Shown: positions 1-5,289 of the stretch, in pieces
Layout of the letters: each line of letters begins with the position of its first letter
Numbering within the stretch: position 1 is the stretch's first letter
Origin: Candidatus Omnitrophota bacterium
Lineage (GTDB): Bacteria; Omnitrophota; Gorgyraeia; Duberdicusellales; 4484-171
Direction: 5' to 3'
DNA length: 5,911 bases
Assembly (NCBI GenBank): GCA_030601015.1
Contig: JAUVUO010000087.1
Location: 1 to 5,911, forward strand
Notes under the pieces: generated by a model
Database searches by the model: none
What the model was told of the DNA's origin: nothing
The model's input: only the letters and a program-made list of their open reading frames with translations
Program-made: the position numbers and the translations under genes

Positions 1-188
1 GATGGTCTAACGGTGCATATTATTACGACAATCGAGTAAAAGACAGCTTTAATATGAACGAGGAATGGTTCGGTATTGTCAGTTTAAGCGAAGATATTGA
101 AAACGGCATTAACAAAAGAGTTCCCAAAAAAATTTATTACGACCTGGATAAATTTTTCTCAAGTTTAAATAATCATACTTCCAACTGA
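1..188 (+). CDS. C-terminal end of a truncated gene, possibly glycosidase-like
   Basis: An open frame enters from the left edge (first full codon at base 3) and stops with TGA at 186-188, giving about 61 residues. The start lies outside the window. The peptide is aromatic and acidic, with the segments NEEWFGIV and RVPKKIYYDLDKFF. An 'EWFGI' stretch followed by 'R-x-P-K-x-x-Y-x-x-L' near the C-terminus resembles the end of TIM-barrel glycoside hydrolase-like proteins, where the last lines read as 'DEWWG...KPAYYAL'. This is resemblance from memory, not a demonstrated match. That it is coding is supported by the uninterrupted frame, the plausible composition and a strong terminator 15 bases after the stop. 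The function is tentative; a secreted or periplasmic carbohydrate-active enzyme is one possibility. Confidence 0.6.
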   Translation, partial: WSNGAYYYDNRVKDSFNMNEEWFGIVSLSEDIENGINKRVPKKIYYDLDKFFSSLNNHTSN

Positions 189-203
189 ATTAAATGAATC
201 TAA

Positions 204-258
204 GTAGGCCTATAAGCTCAAATGAAATAATATTTTGAGTTTATAGGTCTATATTTTT
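204..258 (+). terminator. Rho-independent terminator after the first gene
   Basis: The arms TAGGCCTATAAGCTCAAA (205-222) and TTTGAGTTTATAGGTCTA (234-251) pair over 18 base pairs, with two G-U wobbles in RNA and one further G-U pair possible at 204/252. The loop is 11 bases. A run of five T follows at 254-258. There is no matching A-run on the left side, so it acts mainly on the plus strand. It closes the transcript of the gene ending at 188 and separates it from the TonB-like gene. Confidence 0.9.
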
Positions 259-281
259 AAATTTAGTGTAAGGCTATCGTT

Positions 282-287
282 TATAAT
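282..287 (+). promoter_or_regulatory. Possible -10 box for the TonB-like gene
   Basis: A perfect TATAAT lies 55 bases before the ATG at 343 and just after the terminator, where a new promoter is expected. No convincing -35 hexamer is seen 15-19 bases upstream, and such boxes arise by chance in AT-rich DNA. The call therefore rests mainly on position. Confidence 0.3.
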
Positions 288-342
288 CTAAAATTTTTAA
301 AGAGTGTTACTGGTTTAACTGCAAATAATTACTGAAATTATA

Positions 343-981
343 ATGAAAAATTATTGGAATATAGCTGTATTTTTTTCAATATTATTTCATACGATAATTC
401 TAGTCGCTCTTCCTTCTTTCAATAAAAAAATTTTCTCTCCTAAAAAAAATGAAGAAAAACCGCAAATAAAGCTTATTACTCAACATATAGAGGATATTAA
501 ACGCTTTGAGAAAAGAACTGAAGACATTAAAATAAAAAATAATGAGCCAAAACCTTTACCTTATGTTGAAAATATAATGACTAACTTAAAGAAAAAAAAT
601 TCTTTTACTCAAATCGAAAAACCAAAAATTTTTAACAAAAATATAGATGAGATAATCTTTTCTGAAAGAATTGATAATAATGAATTAAAAAATAACGCTG
701 CTTATACAAATTATTATAAAATTATCCGTGAAAAAATAAGATTAAGTACTTATCAAAACTATAATCTTAGAAGAAACGGTGAAGTAATGCTTTCGTTTTT
801 AATTCTTAGTGACGGGTCTCTTCAGGATATAGAATGCTCTTCTGATTCCGCTGTGAACAAAAGTTTAACAAAAATTGCTCTGAATAGCGTTAAACAATCC
901 GCACCATTTCCAATTTTTCCTTTTGAATTAAAAAAGTATTCCCATCTTAAATTCAATATTTCTATTCAATTTAAAAATTAA
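343..981 (+). CDS. TonB-like protein (energy transducer, TonB C-terminal domain)
   Basis: A 212-residue protein with the three-part layout of TonB. Residues 1-6 are cytoplasmic. Residues 7-25 form one membrane segment containing SILFH, which keeps the S-x-x-x-H spacing of the TonB transmembrane helix that contacts ExbB/ExbD. Residues 27-115 form a periplasmic linker rich in Lys, Glu and Asn with a few Pro-Lys pairs. Residues 121-212 form a TonB C-terminal domain (GEVMLSFLILSDGSLQDIE, then SAPFPIFP). TonB passes inner-membrane proton-motive energy to outer-membrane receptors. The linker is less proline-rich than in classical TonB, and no exbB, exbD or receptor gene is adjacent, so a TonB-related or TolA-like role is also possible. 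The ATG at 343 is the only sensible start (an in-frame stop lies at 316), yet no Shine-Dalgarno is visible. The gene stands alone between a terminator and a 458-base gap. Confidence 0.82.
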   Translation: MKNYWNIAVFFSILFHTIILVALPSFNKKIFSPKKNEEKPQIKLITQHIEDIKRFEKRTEDIKIKNNEPKPLPYVENIMTNLKKKNSFTQIEKPKIFNKNIDEIIFSERIDNNELKNNAAYTNYYKIIREKIRLSTYQNYNLRRNGEVMLSFLILSDGSLQDIECSSDSAVNKSLTKIALNSVKQSAPFPIFPFELKKYSHLKFNISIQFKN

Positions 982-1016
982 TTAAAATAGCTAGTAGCTT
1001 ATAATAAGAAAGACCC

Positions 1017-1161
1017 GAGTTAAGGAGTTCTCGTGTTCAGCGAGTTGACGAGCTAATAAGAAAAGAATCTAACAGTTAATGTCTGATAAAAATGAAGAGA
1101 AAAGAGAGAAAAACCGTAGAAAAAGTTTGATGAGTTAGCGGGTTGAAAACTCGTGTCGCGA
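1017..1161 (+). repeat. Imperfect direct repeat, two copies
   Basis: Copy one (about 1018-1043) and copy two (about 1133-1161) share GAGTTA, then G-A/G-GTT, then CTCGTGT, then GCGA, in the same order. Copy two carries a five-base insert (GAAAA) before CTCGTGT and lacks two bases after it. The order of the shared blocks makes chance unlikely, but the copies are clearly diverged. There is no link to a gene. Confidence 0.5.
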
Positions 1162-1361
1162 TTACCACAAATGTTCGACGTTTCGCTTCGAACATTTACA
1201 AATGCTCATTTACATTCGCGTCATAAATTATGCATTTAGCAATTAGCATTTTATAATTAAAAAAAAGAAGAGTAGATGTACATAGCTCTTGAGCTGGTAA
1301 GAAAACAAAAGTGGATTATCGCTAAACGGGAGGTGACTATTGATTATTAGCTCTTCAACCC
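1042..1361. repeat. Inverted repeat flanking most of the gap
   Basis: The left arm GAGTTGACGAGCTAATAA (1042-1059) matches the reverse complement of 1344-1361 (GGGTTGAAGAGCTAATAA) at 16 of 18 positions. The arms are 284 bases apart and enclose the central hairpin. A related direct copy, GAGCTGGTAAGAAAACAA (1291-1308), matches 1050-1067 at 15 of 18 positions. The arrangement could be terminal inverted repeats of a small non-autonomous element or copies of a dispersed repeat. No target-site duplication was recognised. Confidence 0.5.
1169..1197. repeat. 10-bp perfect stem-loop
   Basis: AAATGTTCGA (1169-1178) and TCGAACATTT (1188-1197) are exact reverse complements around a 9-base loop. No T-run follows, so it is not a standard terminator. 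It lies in the middle of the repeat-filled gap, and AAATG/CATTT blocks continue to its right (1200-1212), which would allow alternative pairings. Confidence 0.6.
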
Positions 1362-1375
1362 TTATCAGCAATTCA

Positions 1376-1404
1376 TTGCAAAGACGTTTCACTTAATGTA
1401 TAAT
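1376..1404 (+). promoter_or_regulatory. nspC: Sigma-70-like promoter of the polyamine operon
   Basis: TTGCAA (1376-1381) and a perfect TATAAT (1399-1404) are separated by exactly 17 bases. Transcription would begin near 1411, giving a leader of about 30 bases before the nspC ATG, too short for a riboswitch. A ribosome-binding AGAGG follows at 1427-1431, eight bases before the start. Confidence 0.7.
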
Positions 1405-1439
1405 ATGTAAAAATTTTAAGAAACATAGAGGTCATTAAA

Positions 1440-2543
1440 ATGATTATAAAAACTCCTTATTATCTTATAAATGAACAGCGATTGCTAAGAAATTTAAACA
1501 TAATACAACAGATTAAAGAATCTAGCGGCGCAAAGTTTGTTTTAGCCCTTAAATGTTTCGCTACTTGGGGTGTTTTTGATTTAATCAAAAAATATTTAGA
1601 TGGAACAACTTCAAGTTCAGTCTATGAGACCCGTCTGGGTTATGAAAAATTCGGAAAGGAGGTCCACGCTTACTGTGTAGGATATACTCTTGAAGAGATA
1701 AAAGAAGTCAGGCCTTTAGCCGGCAAAATTATCTTTAACTCTATATCTCAATTGACAAGATTTTATCCTTACTGTCGAGGTACCAAATTAGGACTAAGAA
1801 TCAATCCGGGAATAAGCTATTCTAAATTTGATTTAGCTGATCCAACACGGCCTTTCTCCAGGCTTGGGGTGCTAAATAAAAAAGAAATTCTAAAGGTTCT
1901 TCCATTTATAAGCGGTGTAATGTTTCATTTTAACTGTGAAAATGATAATTTTGAAAATTTTTCTAATAATCTTGATCGCATTAGCAAAGTCTACGGAAAT
2001 ATACTTGATAAGTTAGATTGGGTTAGTTTTGGCGGAGGACTTTATTTTACAAAAAAAGAATATCCGTTAATAAAGTTTTGTGAAAAATTAAAAAAATTTA
2101 GCCGCTGTTTTAATATTCAAATTTATTTCGAACCGGGAGAGAGTGTAATCAGCGAATCAGCAGAATTAGTAACTAAGGTTGTTGATATTGTACGAAATAA
2201 AATAAATATTGCTATAGTTGACGCATCTATTGAATCGCATATGCTTGATTTATTAATTTACAGGTCTCAGGCTAAAATCAAAAATACCGGTTCAGGGAAA
2301 TTTAAATATATGGTTGCGGGCCGTTCATGCTTATCCGGCGATATATTTGGAACTTATAAATTTAATTCATGTTTAAAAATCGGCAGTACAATAAAATTTT
2401 CTGATGCGGCCGGGTATACTATAGTAAAAAAAAATTGGTTTAACGGGCTTAAAATGCCTTCTATCGCAATTAAAAGACTAAATGGCGAAATCGATTTAGT
2501 TAAGATTTTTACGTATACGGATTTTTTAAATAGTTTATCATAA
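1440..2543 (+). CDS. nspC: Carboxynorspermidine/carboxyspermidine decarboxylase
   Basis: This PLP enzyme (367 residues, normal for the family) removes CO2 from carboxynorspermidine or carboxyspermidine to give norspermidine or spermidine, in the cytoplasm. It has the alanine-racemase/ornithine-decarboxylase fold. The PLP lysine is K38 in ALKCF, followed by DGTTSSSVYE (54-63). RINPGISYSKFDLADP (120-135) and MFHFNCEND (161-169, with H163) follow. The glycine-rich phosphate loop is GGG 198-200 and EPGE is at 231-234. DASIESHMLDLL (261-272) and GRSCLSGDIFG (294-304, active-site C297) complete the site, with AAGYTIVKKNWFNGLKMP (323-340) near the C-terminus. These are hallmark NspC segments. The start is supported by AGAGG eight bases upstream. 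It is first in an operon with the dehydrogenase that makes its substrate, 23 bases downstream. Whether the product is spermidine or norspermidine cannot be read from sequence. Confidence 0.95.
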   Translation: MIIKTPYYLINEQRLLRNLNIIQQIKESSGAKFVLALKCFATWGVFDLIKKYLDGTTSSSVYETRLGYEKFGKEVHAYCVGYTLEEIKEVRPLAGKIIFNSISQLTRFYPYCRGTKLGLRINPGISYSKFDLADPTRPFSRLGVLNKKEILKVLPFISGVMFHFNCENDNFENFSNNLDRISKVYGNILDKLDWVSFGGGLYFTKKEYPLIKFCEKLKKFSRCFNIQIYFEPGESVISESAELVTKVVDIVRNKINIAIVDASIESHMLDLLIYRSQAKIKNTGSGKFKYMVAGRSCLSGDIFGTYKFNSCLKIGSTIKFSDAAGYTIVKKNWFNGLKMPSIAIKRLNGEIDLVKIFTYTDFLNSLS

Positions 2544-2566
2544 CTACAAAGGTGGAGGAAATTAAA

Positions 2567-3814
2567 ATGAAAAAAAATGTATTAATTATCGGCGCGGGTG
2601 CAGTTGCTCATGTTACTGCTCATAAATGCGCTCAAAACAATGATATTCTGGGAGATATATGTATTGCTTCCAGAAAACAATACAAATGTGATAAAATTAT
2701 CGAAAGCATAAAAAAGAAAAACCATATAAAAAACCCGGATAATAAAATTTATTCCCGGCAAATCGATGCTTTAGATATATCAGCGACAATTAAACTAATA
2801 CAAGAAACTAATACACACATTGTTCTAAACCTTGCTCAAGCTTATGTAAATATGTCCCTATTGGAGGCTTGTCTTGAAACAGGAGCAGCTTATTTGGATA
2901 CGGCAATCCATGAAGATCCAAACAAAGTATGCGAAAAACCTCCTTGGTACGCTAACTATGAATGGAAAAGAAAAAATCGATGCAAAGAAAAAGGCCTTAC
3001 TGCTATTTTAGGCGCAGGATTTGACCCCGGGGTAGTCAATGCTTATTGTGCTCTTGCCGTAAAACATCATTTCGATAAAATAGATACTATTGATATAATG
3101 GACGTTAACGCCGGAAATCACGGTAAATATTTTGCTACTAATTTTGATCCGGAAATAAATTTTAGAGAATTTAAAAGTGTTTGGACATGGATTGACCGGA
3201 AATGGGTAATAGAAAATGTCCATTCTATAAAAATGACTTATAATTTCCCGGTTGTCGATAATCAGACGATATATTTAAACGGACATGATGAACTTCATTC
3301 TTTATCAAAAAATATAGATGCGAATACTATTCGCTTCTGGATGGGATTTAGCGACCACTATATCAACGTTTTTTCAGTTTTAACAAATTTAGGTTTAACT
3401 TCTGAATATCCCGTTAAAACCGCTGAAGGAGTTGAGGTTGTGCCTTTAAAAGTTCTTAAAGCAATCTTACCTGACCCGATTTCCCTTGCTCCAAACTATA
3501 CAGGTAAGACATGCATCGGTAATTTTATTAAAGGGGAAAAGAATGGTAAGCCTAAAGAAATTTTTATTTACAACACTTGTGATCACGCCCTTTGCTATAA
3601 AGAAGTTGAATCACAGGCTATTAGTTTTACCGCAGGTGTTCCGCCGGCAGCAGCAGCAATACTTATCGCCCAAGGGGATTGGGATGTTAAAACTATGGTT
3701 AACGTTGAAGAACTGAATCCTGACATTCTTATTGATTTGCTTAACAAAATGGGATTGCCCACGATTATACAGGAAAGCCCATCACCTCTTAATCCCATAG
3801 TAAGAATAAAATAA
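2567..3814 (+). CDS. Carboxynorspermidine/carboxyspermidine dehydrogenase (synthase)
   Basis: A 415-residue saccharopine-dehydrogenase-family enzyme. Members paired with NspC reductively condense L-aspartate semialdehyde with putrescine or 1,3-diaminopropane, using NAD(P)H, to form carboxyspermidine or carboxynorspermidine. A Rossmann motif GAGAVA sits at residues 9-14 and CIASR closes the second strand near 32-36. DTAIHEDP lies at about 111-118 and PWYANYEWK at about 126-134. GAGFDPGVVNAY at about 149-160 is typical of the family's catalytic half. The PP-AAA stretch near the C-terminus is also usual. I chose ATG 2567 because GGAGG (2554-2558) sits eight bases before it. A GTG at 2552 would add five residues, but it overlaps that binding site and would bring the start before the Rossmann fold. 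True lysine-pathway saccharopine dehydrogenase is unlikely given the nspC partner. Confidence 0.92.
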   Translation: MKKNVLIIGAGAVAHVTAHKCAQNNDILGDICIASRKQYKCDKIIESIKKKNHIKNPDNKIYSRQIDALDISATIKLIQETNTHIVLNLAQAYVNMSLLEACLETGAAYLDTAIHEDPNKVCEKPPWYANYEWKRKNRCKEKGLTAILGAGFDPGVVNAYCALAVKHHFDKIDTIDIMDVNAGNHGKYFATNFDPEINFREFKSVWTWIDRKWVIENVHSIKMTYNFPVVDNQTIYLNGHDELHSLSKNIDANTIRFWMGFSDHYINVFSVLTNLGLTSEYPVKTAEGVEVVPLKVLKAILPDPISLAPNYTGKTCIGNFIKGEKNGKPKEIFIYNTCDHALCYKEVESQAISFTAGVPPAAAAILIAQGDWDVKTMVNVEELNPDILIDLLNKMGLPTIIQESPSPLNPIVRIK

Positions 3815-3851
3815 TTTAATCAATTCCCATTTAACCATCGCCTTTTATTTG

Positions 3852-3880
3852 TTGACATTCTTATTTATAATTGATATTCT
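3852..3880 (+). promoter_or_regulatory. amrB: Sigma-70-like promoter of the Memo gene
   Basis: A consensus TTGACA (3852-3857) and TATTCT (3875-3880, four of six matches) are 17 bases apart. Transcription would begin near 3887, leaving a leader of about 79 bases with no obvious structure. This separates the Memo gene from the polyamine operon ending at 3814, although no rho-independent terminator is visible between them. Confidence 0.65.
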
Positions 3881-3965
3881 ATTTTAAGCTCATTTTAAAA
3901 GGAATACAATCTGCGAATAAAAATATTCAATTATGTCGAGACCTTTGAAATAATTACATAAAAAA

Positions 3966-4775
3966 ATGAATAGAAAACCTATAGTAAATGGTACTTTTTA
4001 TCCTGCAAATAAAAATGATATTGAGAATTTAATAGCGAGTTATACTCCTGACTCTAAAAAATCTTCAAAAATCAAGGCAAAAGGTTTAATATTGCCTCAT
4101 GCGGGATATATATATTCAGGTAAAGTTGCAGCAGCAACGGTTTCTCATGCCTTGCCTAAAAAAAAAATCATTATTTTAGGCACCAATCATACAGGGGTGG
4201 GAAATAATTTTAGTCTATGGGATAAAGGGGCTTGGGAGATTCCTTTCGGGAAAATTGATATTGATGAAGAATTAGCCTCCACTATATTAGATAGCGGCGA
4301 TTTAATCACTGCTGATAACTTAGCTCATATAAATGAGCATTCTATAGAAGTTGAATTACCGATGCTTTATTATTTTTTTAATAATTTCAAGATTGTTCCT
4401 ATCTGTTGTAAACATTCTAATTTAAATACCTATGAAAATGTCGCGAATCAAATATATACGGCCATAAAAAATATATCCGATGAAATACTATTAATTGCTT
4501 CAAGCGATCTAACTCATTATGAACCTGACGCATCCGCAAGAAAAAAAGATAGTGAAATAATTGAGGCTATAATAAATTTGGATGAAAAAAATATGTTAAA
4601 AAAAATAGATAAATTCAATATATCCATGTGCGGAGCAGCTCCAGTCGCGATTTTAATTTCTTGTCTAAAAAAAATAAAAGCGGTTAAATCACAAATAATA
4701 ATGTATCAAACCAGTGGTGATACTAGCGGGGATTACAATTCTGTAGTTGGATATTTAGGCGCGTTAATCAGCTAA
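3966..4775 (+). CDS. amrB: Memo-family protein (AmmeMemoRadiSam system protein B)
   Basis: A 269-residue protein matching the Memo family end to end, related to non-haem-iron extradiol dioxygenases. The N-terminus RKPIVNGTFYPA (3-14) is typical. LPHAGYIYSG (43-52, H45), LGTNHTG (71-77, H75), NEHSIEVELP (123-132), SSDLTHY (179-185, D181 and H184), MCGAAP (221-226, C222) and TSGDTSGDYNSVVGYLGA (249-266) carry the metal-pocket residues conserved with human MEMO1, where two histidines and a cysteine bind metal. The bacterial function is unproven. The protein often occurs with an AMMECR1 protein and a radical SAM enzyme, neither of which is in this window. The ATG fits the family N-terminus, but no Shine-Dalgarno precedes it. 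It has its own promoter and probably shares a transcript with the DUF1844 gene 40 bases downstream. Confidence 0.92.
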   Translation: MNRKPIVNGTFYPANKNDIENLIASYTPDSKKSSKIKAKGLILPHAGYIYSGKVAAATVSHALPKKKIIILGTNHTGVGNNFSLWDKGAWEIPFGKIDIDEELASTILDSGDLITADNLAHINEHSIEVELPMLYYFFNNFKIVPICCKHSNLNTYENVANQIYTAIKNISDEILLIASSDLTHYEPDASARKKDSEIIEAIINLDEKNMLKKIDKFNISMCGAAPVAILISCLKKIKAVKSQIIMYQTSGDTSGDYNSVVGYLGALIS

Positions 4776-4815
4776 AAAAGTCAAATTTTTATTAATAAAA
4801 TACAAGGAGAGCATT

Positions 4816-5163
4816 TTGGAAAATAATAAATCAAAGAATATTGAAGAAGATTGGAAAAATCAATTGAATTTTGAAATAAAGCACGCAAAAAAGAATAATA
4901 AACCAATTAGAAAACCAACGTTCTCCTTATTTTTGTCTTCTATAAGTGTGCAGGTAATGATAGCTATGGGTAAAATTGATAACCCTATAAACGGTAAGAA
5001 TCAAACTAATTTTGATCAAGCACGTTTTCTGATAGGAACTTTATCGATAATTAGGGATAAAAGTAAAAATAATCTTAATGCCGAGGAAAAAAATTTAATT
5101 GATAATTATATTACAAATTTAAAATTGGTATATTTGGAATCAAAAAAATCATTTAATGAATAA
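4816..5163 (+). CDS. DUF1844 family protein
   Basis: A 115-residue protein of unknown function. Residues 1-33 are charged and low-complexity. Residues 34-107 match the DUF1844 pattern: PTFSLFLSSISVQVMIAMG (a hydrophobic helix), D-x-P near 55-57, DQARFLIGTLSIIRDKSKNNL (67-87), EEKNLIDNY (90-98), then a final helix ending in LKLVYLE. Family members are small, probably cytoplasmic helical proteins with no assigned role. The start is TTG at 4816, justified by AAGGAG (4804-4809) six bases upstream; there is no better ATG. It lies 40 bases after the Memo gene with no terminator between, so the two are likely co-transcribed. Confidence 0.85.
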   Translation: MENNKSKNIEEDWKNQLNFEIKHAKKNNKPIRKPTFSLFLSSISVQVMIAMGKIDNPINGKNQTNFDQARFLIGTLSIIRDKSKNNLNAEEKNLIDNYITNLKLVYLESKKSFNE

Positions 5164-5217
5164 ATGCTGCAATGGCCCTTACAAGTTTTATAAAACATTG
5201 AATTAAAATATGAGAGC

Positions 5218-5253
5218 ATTTACCACACTTGCCGGCAGGCAAGGCTGGTGAAT
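5218..5253. repeat. GC-rich hairpin between the DUF1844 and Trm112 genes
   Basis: CTTGCC (5228-5233) pairs with GGCAAG (5238-5243) around GGCA. After a 2x2 internal loop the stem resumes with 5218-5225 against 5246-5253, including one G-U pair. Only TTTT follows (5255-5258), so it might act as a weak terminator of the DUF1844 transcript. Its GC-rich core is conspicuous in this AT-rich DNA and resembles dispersed REP-type palindromes. The next gene starts 36 bases further on. Confidence 0.6.
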
Positions 5254-5289
5254 ATTTTAACAAAATCTAATCAGCAAAAAGGAGGAGTT

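Larger units (their letters stand above)
982..1439. other. Gene-free 458-base gap filled with degenerate repeats
   Basis: No credible protein or RNA gene is seen on either strand. The left part (about 996-1160) and right part (about 1284-1361) hold degenerate copies of GAGTT-type and GAGCTRRTAA-type motifs in both orientations. The middle (1169-1258) holds a 10-bp hairpin followed by alternating AAATG/CATTT and TTAGCA-rich sequence. A purine-rich stretch covers 1091-1113 and an A-run 1259-1266. The right end carries the promoter for the polyamine operon. It looks like decayed repetitive sequence or a structured non-coding element rather than a lost gene. No rho-independent terminator for the TonB-like gene was found in it. 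Confidence 0.6.

Noticed and set aside
982..1439. CRISPR array, tRNA or pseudogene in the long gap
   Set aside because: The repeats are short, diverged and irregularly spaced with both orientations; no cloverleaf is seen and no frame gives a recognisable protein fragment.
2552..2566. GTG start adding five residues to the carboxy(nor)spermidine dehydrogenase
   Set aside because: The GTG lies within the ribosome-binding sequence GGTGGAGG; ATG 2567 has ideal spacing and starts right at the Rossmann fold.
3008..3798. Three open frames on either strand inside the dehydrogenase gene (3008-3223 minus, 3486-3716 plus, 3595-3798 minus)
   Set aside because: They are overlapping readings of a well-recognised gene, without binding sites or recognisable protein features.
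3749..3798. Inverted repeat ATGGGATT / AATCCCAT at the end of the dehydrogenase gene as a terminator
   Set aside because: The loop is 34 bases, the pairing is short, it lies inside coding sequence and no T-run follows.
2600..3814. Lysine-biosynthesis saccharopine dehydrogenase
   Set aside because: The fold family is the same, but adjacency to nspC and the GAGFDPGVVNAY-type segments point to the polyamine enzyme.
4787..4800. 14-base perfect palindrome TTTTATTAATAAAA between the Memo and DUF1844 genes
   Set aside because: It is made only of A and T in AT-rich DNA, so it is likely by chance; no loop or T-run geometry of a terminator.
5248..5289. Upstream GTG start for the Trm112 gene
   Set aside because: It starts within the GC-rich hairpin, has no binding site, and adds 14 residues not found in the family; ATG 5290 follows an excellent AGGAGGAG.
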